From assembly GCA_018716365.1 (NCBI GenBank), contig DVKA01000138.1:1-16005 (forward strand): a DNA stretch of 16,005 nt, given 5' to 3'. The translations under genes and the position numbers were made by a program. Position 1 is the stretch's first letter. Each line of letters begins with the position of its first letter. The notes under the pieces are model-generated. The model worked only from the letters and a program-made list of their open reading frames with translations. It was not told where the DNA came from and did no database searches. This document shows, piece after piece, positions 1-6,833 of this stretch. Source of the DNA: Candidatus Caccocola faecipullorum. GTDB lineage: Bacteria > Synergistota > Synergistia > Synergistales > Synergistaceae.

Positions 1-768
1 GGCATCGACAGCGGCGCGAAGATAAAGGTCATCTCCCCGCTCCAGTCCGACGCCATCGCAATGGTCTCGCGCACGGACATCGACGTTAAGGGCTGGGAAG
101 CCTTCGAGAAGTACGTCAAGGATTCCAAGCGCCCAGTGACCGTCGGCTACCACTCGCCGACCAGCGCGCCGAAGATAGTCTTCGAGGCCGCCATGGCGCA
201 GTCGAACCTCCGCGTGACCGGCGACGCCAACGCGACGAAGGAGCAGGCCGACATCGTCATGATGGACCTTAAGGGCATCCCGAACGTCATCCCGGCGCTC
301 ATAGCGAAGCAGGTAGAGTTCGCCGTCATTCCGGCCCCGACGCCCGAGGTCATCGAGGCGAAGGGACAGGGCCACGTCGTCCTCCAGATGAAGGAGCTCG
401 AACCGAAGGGCGCATGGGAAGATTTCCCCTGCTGCTGCATCGCGGCTAGCGACAAGGCGATAGCCGAGCAGCCCGAAGCGCTGCGCTCCTTCGTGAAACT
501 TATGGACGTGACGAGCCAGTGGTGCCTTGCGAATAAGGACGCCGCCGCGAAGGCCACCGGAGACTGGCTTGGTATCGAACCCGCCGTCATATCGAAGGCC
601 GTCATGGGCCTTTCCACGACCGTAACGCCTACGTGGATGAAGAACGCCGCCCTCTATCCCGACATCCTCAACGACCTCGGCCAGCTGACCGGCTCGCTGA
701 AGGGCAAGAAGCTCGCCGACGTTCAGGATCAGGTATTCGACTTCCAGTTCACGAAGACCGCGAGATAA
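1..768 (+). CDS. NitT/TauT-type ABC transporter substrate-binding protein (5' truncated)
   Basis: The reading frame is open from base 1, so the true start lies before the window; 255 residues are visible. An internal ATG at 61 is unlikely to be the start, because the 20 codons before it (GIDSGAKIKVISPLQSDAIA) read as typical protein of this family. The protein should be an extracytoplasmic binding protein of the nitrate/sulfonate/taurine (NMT1/THI5-like) class: it alternates the two lobes of a periplasmic-binding fold (…VTVGYHSPTSAPKIVFEAAM…, …EFAVIPAPTPEVIEAKGQG…). The signal peptide would be in the missing part. Three consecutive cysteines (PCCC, bases 427-438) sit where many relatives have a PCC-type motif, as far as I recall. 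The neighbouring permease and ATPase genes complete the transporter. The ligand cannot be deduced; the downstream reductase hints at a substrate for anaerobic reduction. The class call is fairly sure, the ligand is not. Confidence 0.85.
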   Translation, partial: GIDSGAKIKVISPLQSDAIAMVSRTDIDVKGWEAFEKYVKDSKRPVTVGYHSPTSAPKIVFEAAMAQSNLRVTGDANATKEQADIVMMDLKGIPNVIPALIAKQVEFAVIPAPTPEVIEAKGQGHVVLQMKELEPKGAWEDFPCCCIAASDKAIAEQPEALRSFVKLMDVTSQWCLANKDAAAKATGDWLGIEPAVISKAVMGLSTTVTPTWMKNAALYPDILNDLGQLTGSLKGKKLADVQDQVFDFQFTKTAR

Positions 769-778
769 ACGCTTATCC

Positions 779-810
779 CCGCCGCGCGGCTCATACCGCG
801 CGGCGGCTTT
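779..810 (+). terminator. Intercistronic hairpin after the binding-protein gene (attenuator or mRNA-stability element)
   Basis: A perfect 11-bp GC-rich stem (779-789 with 796-806) closes a 6-nt loop and is followed by only three T residues. It lies between the binding-protein stop codon and the Shine-Dalgarno (ggaggga) of the permease. The short T run makes full termination unlikely. A partial terminator or a 3' protective structure, giving more binding protein than membrane components, is the likelier role. This role is inference; the stem itself is seen directly. Confidence 0.5.
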
Positions 811-822
811 ACGGAGGGAACG

Positions 823-1659
823 ATGAAATTTCTTTTTGACAGGATTTTGCTGCCGTTCGCCGCGCCGCTGCTCGTCCTGATAATCTGGGAGATTATCGCG
901 ATCGAGCTTAAGAACGACGTCGTGCTGCCGACGGTCGGGCAGGTCTGGGTGATTTTCCTTCATCCGAACGAGGACCTGCTGCGCCTCGGCTCGCTGCTCC
1001 AGAACCTCGGCATGAGCTCCATCCGCGTCCTCTGCGGATACAGCGCGGGGCTCGTGCTGGCGCTGCCGCTCGGCATACTCATGGGCCATTACAAAAAGTT
1101 CAACCGCTTTATGACTCCGCTTGTGGAGATCCTCCGCCCGATGCCGCCGCTTGCCTGGATTCCGCTGATCCTAGCGTGGTTCGGCGTCGCGAGCTTCGCG
1201 ACGATGCTCGGCATCGAAGAGGGCGAATGGTACGTCTTTTTCAACAACATCAAGTTTTCGATGCTCATCATTATTTTCATCGGGGCCTTCTTCCCGATAC
1301 TTCTGAACACCGTCTACGGCGTTTCGAGCGTGCGCTCCACGCTCATAGATTCGGCGCGCGTCCTCGGCGCGTCGGAGCGCGATATTTTCACGAAAATCCT
1401 CCTCCCCGCGGCGGCCCCGTCGATTGTTACGGGTATGAGGCTCGGCCTCGGCGTCGCGTGGATGTGCCTCGTCGCGGCTGAGATGATGCCGGGAAGCATC
1501 TCGGGCATCGGCTACGTCATAACACACGCCTACACAGTCGCGCGCACGGATATAGTCATAGCGGGCATGGTCAGCATAGGCGCGGTGGGCCTCGCGCTCG
1601 ACGCGGCCTTCCGGTATTTCGAGGGGCGCTGCTTCGCGTGGCAGAGGTTGTCGAGATGA
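823..1659 (+). CDS. ABC transporter permease, SsuC/TauC (NitT/TauT) family
   Basis: This 278-residue inner-membrane protein forms the channel of the importer. It starts with ATG 9 nt after a good Shine-Dalgarno (ggaggga). The N-terminal helix is LLPFAAPLLVLIIWEIIAI. The family signature for docking the ATPase (EAA loop) is SARVLGASERDIFTKILLPAAAPSIVTGMR at residues 177-206. The segment RPMPPLAWIPLILAWFG (105-121) is typical of SsuC/TauC/NrtB permeases. After it, residues about 127-145 (MLGIEEGEWYVFFNNIKF region) look like an insertion relative to the usual run into the next helix, IFIGAFFPILLNT. The last 4 nt overlap the ATPase gene (ATGA). Family membership is secure and substrate unknown. 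Confidence 0.92.
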   Translation: MKFLFDRILLPFAAPLLVLIIWEIIAIELKNDVVLPTVGQVWVIFLHPNEDLLRLGSLLQNLGMSSIRVLCGYSAGLVLALPLGILMGHYKKFNRFMTPLVEILRPMPPLAWIPLILAWFGVASFATMLGIEEGEWYVFFNNIKFSMLIIIFIGAFFPILLNTVYGVSSVRSTLIDSARVLGASERDIFTKILLPAAAPSIVTGMRLGLGVAWMCLVAAEMMPGSISGIGYVITHAYTVARTDIVIAGMVSIGAVGLALDAAFRYFEGRCFAWQRLSR

Positions 1660-2414
1660 CGGCGCTTATCGAAACGAAAAATCTGCACAAGGAATTCGTC
1701 CTCGACGGCGGCGGGCGGCTCGAAGCGATATCCGACGCCTCGATTGCGATAAACGACAAGGAGTTCGTCTGCCTGCTCGGCCCCTCCGGCTGCGGCAAGT
1801 CGACGTGGCTGCGCATAGTCGCGGGGCTTGAGAGCGCGACGGCGGGCGAGGTTCTGTACAAGGGCGCTCCGGTCACGGGCCCGGGCAAGGAGCGCGGCAT
1901 GGTCTTCCAGGAATACTCGCTGCTGCCGTGGCGCACCGTCGCCGACAACGTCTCGCTCGGCCCCGAATTTGCGGGAATGGACGCGAAGAGCCGCCGCGAG
2001 ATTGCGATGGACTACCTCGCGCGCGTCGGCCTCGAAAAGTTCGCCGAGGCGAAGCCGCACGAGCTTTCGGGCGGAATGCGCCAGCGCGCCGCGATAGCCC
2101 GCGCTCTCGCCAACAACCCCGAGGTGCTGCTGATGGACGAGCCATTCGGCGCGCTCGACGCGCACACGCGCGTGCTGCTCCAGCGCGAGCTGCTGAGAAT
2201 CTGGGAGCAGGACAGAAAAACAGTCGTCTTCGTCACGCACAGCGTCGACGAGGCGCTTTACCTCGCGGACAGGATAGTCGTAATGACGGCGCATCCGGGC
2301 CGCGTGCTTGAAGAAATAGACGTCCCGTTCGAGCGTCCGCGCAGCCGCGCGACGAAGGGATACGGCGAAATGGCCGAGCGGATACTCGAACTTCTGGAAC
2401 AGAACGAAAAATAG
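1656..2414 (+). CDS. ABC transporter ATPase, SsuB/TauB (NitT/TauT) family
   Basis: This 252-residue cytoplasmic ATPase powers the importer. Visible motifs are Walker A GPSGCGKST (42-50), Q-loop glutamine in MVFQEYSLLPW (Q85), ABC signature LSGGMRQR (137-144), Walker B VLLMDEP (157-163) and the H-loop histidine in FVTHSVDEA (H195). QEYSLLPW and MTAHPGR are typical of the nitrate/sulfonate group. I chose the ATG at 1656, which overlaps the permease stop as ATGA and has a purine-rich site (cagagg) 8-9 nt upstream. A GTG at 1638 would add six residues (MAEVVE) and is less likely. Translational coupling to the permease is expected. The function is secure, the substrate is not. Confidence 0.93.
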   Translation: MTALIETKNLHKEFVLDGGGRLEAISDASIAINDKEFVCLLGPSGCGKSTWLRIVAGLESATAGEVLYKGAPVTGPGKERGMVFQEYSLLPWRTVADNVSLGPEFAGMDAKSRREIAMDYLARVGLEKFAEAKPHELSGGMRQRAAIARALANNPEVLLMDEPFGALDAHTRVLLQRELLRIWEQDRKTVVFVTHSVDEALYLADRIVVMTAHPGRVLEEIDVPFERPRSRATKGYGEMAERILELLEQNEK

Positions 2415-2429
2415 AAGGGAAGCGGAGTT

Positions 2430-3590
2430 ATGAGCACTATCGAAAAGATAGACGCGATATTAGAAGAGATGCGGGAAGGCGTGCGCAACGGCCCCGTCCG
2501 CATAAAGGAACTTAAAGAGGCTGGCGTCCCCGTCGTCGGCACATACTGCACCTTCACGCCGTGGGAGCTGGTAAACGCGGCGGGCGGCGTCGCAGTCTCG
2601 CTCTGCAGCACGAGCGACAAGCCGATAGCCGCGGCGGAAAAGCACTTGCCGCGCAACCTCTGCCCGCTCATCAAATCGAGCTACGGCTTCGCGCTGACGG
2701 ACACCTGCCCGTACTTCCATTTCTGCGACGTCGTCATCGGAGAGACGACCTGCGACGGAAAGAAGAAAATGTACGAACTGCTCAACGAGCTGCGCCCGAC
2801 GCACGTCATGCAGCTGCCGCAGGACGCGAAGCACGAAATGAGCCGCGAACTGTGGAAGCATGAGATACTCAAACTCAAGAAAGTCCTCGAAGAGCGCTTC
2901 GGCGTAGAGATAACGGACGAGAAAATCCGCAAATCCATCGCGCTGCGCAACAGGATGCACGCTGCGGCGCTGCGTTTCTACGACCTCGCCTCGCTGCCCG
3001 TCCCGATGGTAGGCGGCAAAGAGATCATGCTCGTCTCCGACTTCCTGAAATTCACCTTCGACTATGAGGCGAGCATCGCAAAGGTCAACGAGCTCGTCGA
3101 CGCTGTGCTCGAAGCCTACGGCGCGGGGCTCCGCCGCAAAGACGTATCGTCGCATCGCATATTGATAACCGGCTGCCCGATGGGCAAATCGCTCGAAAAG
3201 GTCGTAGACGCGATAGAATCCTCCGAAAGCCCCTCGCTCGTCGTCGGCTTCGAAAACTGCGGCAACCTCAAATGCACGCACTACAAAGTGCGCGAGGACG
3301 GCGACCCCATCGACGCGCTGACGGAGAAATACATCTCCATTCCATGCTCCGTCATGTCGCCCAACGGCGAGCGCCTCGCGCTGCTGCGCGAATACGTCAA
3401 AAAATACAGGGCCGACGCCGTCGTAGACGTAATACTCCAGGCCTGCCACACCTACAACGTCGAGACCTACACGATAAAGCAGTTCCTCGCGGGCGAAGGC
3501 GTGCCCTATATGTCCGTCGAGACGGACTACTCGCAGGGCGACGTGGGACAGCTCGCGACGCGCTTCGGGGCCTTCGCGGAGATGCTCTAA
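2430..3590 (+). CDS. Double-cubane-cluster anaerobic reductase, 2-hydroxyacyl-CoA dehydratase D-like (YjiM family)
   Basis: This 386-residue protein belongs to the HgdB/FldC/YjiM superfamily of iron-sulfur enzymes that receive low-potential electrons from an ATP-driven activator. It has eleven cysteines: 40, 59, 78, 93, 99, 108, 249, 277, 282, 306 and 339. Characteristic stretches are GTYCTFTPWELVNAAGG (37-53), NLCPLIKSSYG (76-86), DTCPYFHFCDVVIGETTCDGKKKMYE (91-116) and ENCGNLKC (275-282). Length and the single-subunit arrangement fit the double-cubane [8Fe-9S] group rather than two-subunit acyl-CoA dehydratases, since no partner dehydratase subunit is encoded nearby. Known members reduce small molecules; the natural substrate is generally unknown. 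It starts 15 nt after the ATPase gene and overlaps the activator gene by 1 nt, so it is co-transcribed with the importer. An acyl-CoA dehydratase role cannot be excluded. Confidence 0.88.
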   Translation: MSTIEKIDAILEEMREGVRNGPVRIKELKEAGVPVVGTYCTFTPWELVNAAGGVAVSLCSTSDKPIAAAEKHLPRNLCPLIKSSYGFALTDTCPYFHFCDVVIGETTCDGKKKMYELLNELRPTHVMQLPQDAKHEMSRELWKHEILKLKKVLEERFGVEITDEKIRKSIALRNRMHAAALRFYDLASLPVPMVGGKEIMLVSDFLKFTFDYEASIAKVNELVDAVLEAYGAGLRRKDVSSHRILITGCPMGKSLEKVVDAIESSESPSLVVGFENCGNLKCTHYKVREDGDPIDALTEKYISIPCSVMSPNGERLALLREYVKKYRADAVVDVILQACHTYNVETYTIKQFLAGEGVPYMSVETDYSQGDVGQLATRFGAFAEML

Positions 3591-4351
3591 TGGCGAACGT
3601 CGGGCTCGACATCGGCTCTACGGCGACGAAGTGCGTGCTCAGCGACGGCGCGCGCTTCGTCTACTACATAACGCCCACGGGCTGGGCTCCCGCCGAAAGC
3701 GCCGACAAAGCCGTGCGCATGGTCTGCCGCCGCGCGCATATACTCAAGCGTGACGACGTACACATAACCGTCACCGGCTACGGAAGGAACATCGTCGAAG
3801 CCGACCGCCGCGTCACGGAGATAACCTGCCACGCCGCGGGAGCCCACCGCCTCGCGCCCGAAGCTACCACGGTGCTCGACATCGGCGGACAGGACTCGAA
3901 AGTCATCAGGATAGACGAAAACGGCAAGGTGCTCGACTTCCTCATGAACGATAAATGTGCCGCGGGCACGGGCCGCTTCCTCCAGAACATGGCCGTCCAC
4001 CTCGGCTGCAAGCTCGCCGACTTCTGCAACATCCCAGAAGAGACAGAGCTCCAGCCCATCAACAACATGTGCACAGTCTTCGCGGAATCGGAAGTAATCG
4101 GCCTGCTCGCCAAAGGCGCCGACAAAAACTCAATCTGCCTCGGCCTGCTCGACTCCGTCGCGCAGCGCGCCGCGAACCTCCTCTCGCGCGTCTCCGACGA
4201 CGGAGACATCTGCTTCACCGGCGGCTGCGCGCAGAACCGCCTGCTCGCCCGCCTGATAGAACAGAAAACCGGCCGCCGCGTAATAACCCCCGAAAAAGCC
4301 CAATTCGCCGGAGCGCTGGGCGCCGCAGTGATGGAGGAGCGCCGCGGGTAA
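3590..4351 (+). CDS. ATP-dependent activator of the reductase, HgdC/BadF/YjiL family (ASKHA ATPase with [4Fe-4S])
   Basis: This 253-residue protein should be the electron-injecting activase for the preceding reductase: a homodimer with a bridging [4Fe-4S] cluster that drives electrons uphill on ATP hydrolysis. Motifs of the ASKHA fold are GLDIGSTATK (5-14), DIGGQDSKVI (97-106) and GGCAQNRLL (211-219). The likely cluster cysteines are C123 in NDKCAAGTGRF and C161 in NNMCTVFAESEVIGLL; their 38-residue spacing is close to that in characterised activators. The ATG overlaps the reductase stop (taATG, 1 nt) and has gcggag 8 nt upstream, indicating translational coupling. Longer in-frame starts exist further upstream but lie inside the reductase gene. 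Family assignment is strong. Confidence 0.93.
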   Translation: MANVGLDIGSTATKCVLSDGARFVYYITPTGWAPAESADKAVRMVCRRAHILKRDDVHITVTGYGRNIVEADRRVTEITCHAAGAHRLAPEATTVLDIGGQDSKVIRIDENGKVLDFLMNDKCAAGTGRFLQNMAVHLGCKLADFCNIPEETELQPINNMCTVFAESEVIGLLAKGADKNSICLGLLDSVAQRAANLLSRVSDDGDICFTGGCAQNRLLARLIEQKTGRRVITPEKAQFAGALGAAVMEERRG

Positions 4352-4387
4352 AAATATATAAATCCGATTCTATTCAGCTATTGCACA

Positions 4388-4423
4388 GCGGCGGCTTCCC
4401 GCAGAGGGGGGCCGCCGCCTTTT
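4388..4423 (+). terminator. Rho-independent terminator of the transporter-reductase operon
   Basis: An 8-bp perfect stem (4388-4395 with 4411-4418) extends inward through two G-T and three G-C pairs (4396-4400 with 4406-4410), leaving a 5-nt loop. It is followed by cTTTT. It lies 36 nt after the activator stop and ahead of the next promoter, as expected for an operon end. Confidence 0.85.
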
Positions 4424-4466
4424 CAGACGCCCGCGGCGGAAACGTGCCGTCAGGGGCGAAACGGCA

Positions 4467-4494
4467 TTGACAAGAGTTTTTTCTTATATATAAT
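4467..4494 (+). promoter_or_regulatory. Sigma-70-type promoter of the iclR-liv unit
   Basis: A perfect -35 box TTGACA (4467-4472) and a perfect -10 box TATAAT (4489-4494) are separated by 16 nt. The spacer is T-rich. Transcription would begin near 4501, leaving a leader of about 39 nt before the IclR start codon. An overlapping TATATA could give a slightly different spacing. No other promoter of this quality is seen in the window. Confidence 0.88.
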
Positions 4495-4497
4495 TTA

Positions 4498-4509
4498 GGA
4501 CAGCTGTCC
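4498..4509. promoter_or_regulatory. 12-bp palindromic operator at the transcription start
   Basis: GGACAGCTGTCC is a perfect palindrome starting 3 nt after the -10 box, so it covers the expected +1. A protein bound here would block initiation or promoter escape. The adjacent IclR-family gene makes autoregulation the simplest reading. That the IclR protein binds this site is inference. Confidence 0.6.
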
Positions 4510-4539
4510 CAGTTTTATGGATATACGAGGGATGTATGT

Positions 4540-5304
4540 ATGAGCTTGCCGTCAAAAGTAATGTCGCTGATAGAAGTGCTTCTGGAAACAGAAGACAGCA
4601 TGGGCATCAGGGAATTGGCCATGAAGACGGACATTCCTAAAAGCACGGTGCAGAGGATACTCGATTCGCTGGGAGAAAACGGTTGGGTTTCTCAGGACGC
4701 GAAGACCCAGAGCTACCGTATCGGCTTCAAGTTTCTCAGCATGACGAGTGCGTGGAGGCTTCGTCTTGAGCTCACGAGATACGCGCACGACGAAATGCTG
4801 AAGCTTTCCGAACAGAGCCATCAGACGATCCTTCTGCTGGTCCAGGACGGATATAAGGGCGTATGCCTCGACAAGGTGGAGCCGGAGCGGACGATAAAGC
4901 TCGTCGCCGAGACGGGAAAAGTCTTTCCGCTGCACGCCGCCGCGTGCGGGAAAATATTGCTGGCCTACGCGCAGCATAATTTGCAGAACTACGTGCTGGA
5001 ATCCGAGCTGGAATCGTACACGCCTTTCACCATAACGTCCCCGGCGGCGCTTAAACTGGAAATAGAAAAAATCCGCGCCGAGGTCAAGGCGGTCAGCGTG
5101 GAAGAGATGACCTGCGGAGCGGCGGAGATAGCCGTCCCGCTGTTCGGCACGGACGGAAGCCTCATAGCCGCGTTGAGCATAGCGGGGCCGAAGTTCGACG
5201 TAGAGCCAAATCTGCAGGAGTTTGAAAAGCTGCTGAGGGTCTCGGCGGACAAGATTGTAAAAAAATTATTCGAAGGCAGGCAGGCAGAAAATAATAATGT
5301 GTAA
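4540..5304 (+). CDS. IclR-family transcriptional regulator
   Basis: This 254-residue regulator has an N-terminal winged helix-turn-helix (about 5-62; recognition region IRELAMKTDIPKSTVQRILDSL, 23-44) and a C-terminal effector-binding domain (about 75-248). Family landmarks are PLHAAACGKILLAY (130-143) and VEEMTCGAAEIAVPLF (187-202). The ATG at 4540 is preceded by gaggg with 8-nt spacing; ATGs at 4532 and 4536 are out of frame. It is the first gene after the promoter at 4467 and lies 23 nt before the transporter ATPase, so it probably controls its own operon in response to the transported compound or a product of it. The effector is unknown; IclR proteins often sense small organic or aromatic acids. 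Confidence 0.93.
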   Translation: MSLPSKVMSLIEVLLETEDSMGIRELAMKTDIPKSTVQRILDSLGENGWVSQDAKTQSYRIGFKFLSMTSAWRLRLELTRYAHDEMLKLSEQSHQTILLLVQDGYKGVCLDKVEPERTIKLVAETGKVFPLHAAACGKILLAYAQHNLQNYVLESELESYTPFTITSPAALKLEIEKIRAEVKAVSVEEMTCGAAEIAVPLFGTDGSLIAALSIAGPKFDVEPNLQEFEKLLRVSADKIVKKLFEGRQAENNNV

Positions 5305-5327
5305 CTGCGAGTCGAGGAGGCAATAAC

Positions 5328-6110
5328 GTGGAAGCTTTACTTGAAACTCGGGCTTTGTCCATACATTTCGGCGGTCTGAAGGCTGTTGAGAACGTCGATC
5401 TCACCGTCAACAAGGGGGAGATCATGTCTCTGATCGGCCCGAACGGGGCCGGAAAGACGACGTTCTTCAATCTGGTCAGCGGATTTTTGAAGCCGACGTC
5501 CGGCAGCGTGTCGTTCCTGGGCAGCGATATTACTGGAAAGGAACCCCACGCGATAGCCCGCATGGGCCTTGTGCGCACCTTCCAGAAGACGAACATATTC
5601 GCCGACGTTTCCGTCGAAGAGAGCATTAAGATCGGTTTCAACCAGTACCGGAAGGCGAATATACTGGACATCCTTACAAACGGGAAGACTTCCAACAGTG
5701 AAAACCAGTATATGCTTGAGAACTCCAAAAATATTTTGGAATTCTGCGGCCTTTACAACTGGAGAAAATATCTGGTAAAGAACATACCCTACGGAAAGCA
5801 GAGGATGCTCGCCATCGCGCTCGCGCTCGCAACGTCGCCGAAGCTGCTGCTCCTCGACGAACCCGCCACCGGCCTTAACCCGCTCGAAACCAAAGAACTG
5901 ATAGATATTATTCTGAAGATAAGAGACGAACGCGGAATCACGGTCTTCTTGATAGAACACAACATGAATCTCGTCGTATCGATCTCCGACAGGCTCGCGG
6001 TGCTCTGCTACGGCGAGAAGCTCACCGAAGGCGCGCCGTCGGTGGTGGCCAACGATCCTAGAGTTATAGAAGCATACCTGGGCAGGGGGTTTCAGCAGCA
6101 TGTTTCTTAA
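5328..6110 (+). CDS. livG: Branched-chain-amino-acid-type ABC transporter ATPase (LivG-like)
   Basis: This 260-residue ATPase belongs to the HAAT/Liv importer. It starts with GTG 7 nt after a strong gaggagg. Motifs are Walker A GPNGAGKTT (37-45), Q-loop RTFQ (Q86), Walker B LLLLDEP with ATGLNP (173-185) and H-loop IEHNM (H211). The ABC signature reads NIPYGKQRM (152-160), where LivG proteins normally have LSYGQQR: the glycine and second glutamine are kept but the leading LS is replaced. The C-terminus runs to AYLGRGF, typical of LivG. It overlaps the next gene by 11 nt. Substrate could be branched-chain amino acids or another amino or organic acid. Confidence 0.92.
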   Translation: MEALLETRALSIHFGGLKAVENVDLTVNKGEIMSLIGPNGAGKTTFFNLVSGFLKPTSGSVSFLGSDITGKEPHAIARMGLVRTFQKTNIFADVSVEESIKIGFNQYRKANILDILTNGKTSNSENQYMLENSKNILEFCGLYNWRKYLVKNIPYGKQRMLAIALALATSPKLLLLDEPATGLNPLETKELIDIILKIRDERGITVFLIEHNMNLVVSISDRLAVLCYGEKLTEGAPSVVANDPRVIEAYLGRGFQQHVS

Positions 6111-6807
6111 AGTTCAAAATCTTTGCGCCGGATACGGGCATATTGAGGCCTTGCACGATGTGACGATGGAGGCGAAAGAGGGTTCCATCGTTACGCTGAT
6201 CGGCGCCAACGGCGCAGGGAAAAGCACTTTCATGATGTGCCTTTCCGGCGTGTTGAAGCCGACGAAAGGGACGATCGAATTCAACGGCCTCAAGCTGAAC
6301 AATATGCACCCGGAACAAATCGTCGCCGCCGGGCTTTCGCAGTGCCCCGAGGGACGCCGCGTCTGGGCGAAGATGACGGTGCAGGAAAATCTTGAAATGG
6401 GCGGAATATCCGTGAAGGACAAGCAGCTCGTAGCCGAGCGCCTCGACGCCGCGTTTACCAATTTCCCGATACTGGCGGAACGCAGGAGGCAGCTGGCCGG
6501 CAGCCTCAGCGGAGGAGAGCAGCAGATGCTCGCAATCGCCAGGGCGCTTATGTCGAAGCCCAAGCTTCTTCTGCTCGACGAGCCCTCTCTCGGCCTCGCC
6601 CCGATAATCGTGGACAAAGTCGTGGATATAATTAAGAAAATCCGCGACGACGGCACGACGATAATTCTTGTCGAGCAAAACGCGTTTATGGCTCTTTCGA
6701 TAGCCGATTACGCGTACGTGCTTGAGACGGGGCGCGTGGTGCTTTCAGGCGAAGGCCCCGCGCTGCTGCAGAACGACGATGTGCGTAAATCCTACCTAGG
6801 CGTGTAG
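6100..6807 (+). CDS. livF: Branched-chain-amino-acid-type ABC transporter ATPase (LivF-like)
   Basis: This is the second ATPase of the importer, 235 residues, the normal LivF size. Motifs are Walker A GANGAGKST (35-43), PEGRRVWAKMTVQENLEMG (83-101, a LivF hallmark), signature LSGGEQQ (136-142), Walker B LLLLDEPSLGLAP (156-168), and VEQN (191-194), in which glutamine takes the H-loop place as is usual in LivF. The ATG at 6100 lies inside the end of livG (11-nt overlap), indicating translational coupling. It pairs with the upstream ATPase to drive the two permeases downstream. Confidence 0.94.
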   Translation: MFLKVQNLCAGYGHIEALHDVTMEAKEGSIVTLIGANGAGKSTFMMCLSGVLKPTKGTIEFNGLKLNNMHPEQIVAAGLSQCPEGRRVWAKMTVQENLEMGGISVKDKQLVAERLDAAFTNFPILAERRRQLAGSLSGGEQQMLAIARALMSKPKLLLLDEPSLGLAPIIVDKVVDIIKKIRDDGTTIILVEQNAFMALSIADYAYVLETGRVVLSGEGPALLQNDDVRKSYLGV

Positions 6808-6833
6808 GATTAAATTAAACGGAGGTGTTTCTT

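Noticed and set aside
1638..1655. GTG start at 1638 for the ATPase
   Set aside because: The ATG at 1656 gives the typical 4-nt coupled overlap, a better-placed ribosome-binding site and the normal family N-terminus.
3272..3589. A longer activator reading frame starting at 3272
   Set aside because: The extra part is an Arg-rich out-of-frame reading of the reductase gene. The activator family start is the ATG at 3590.
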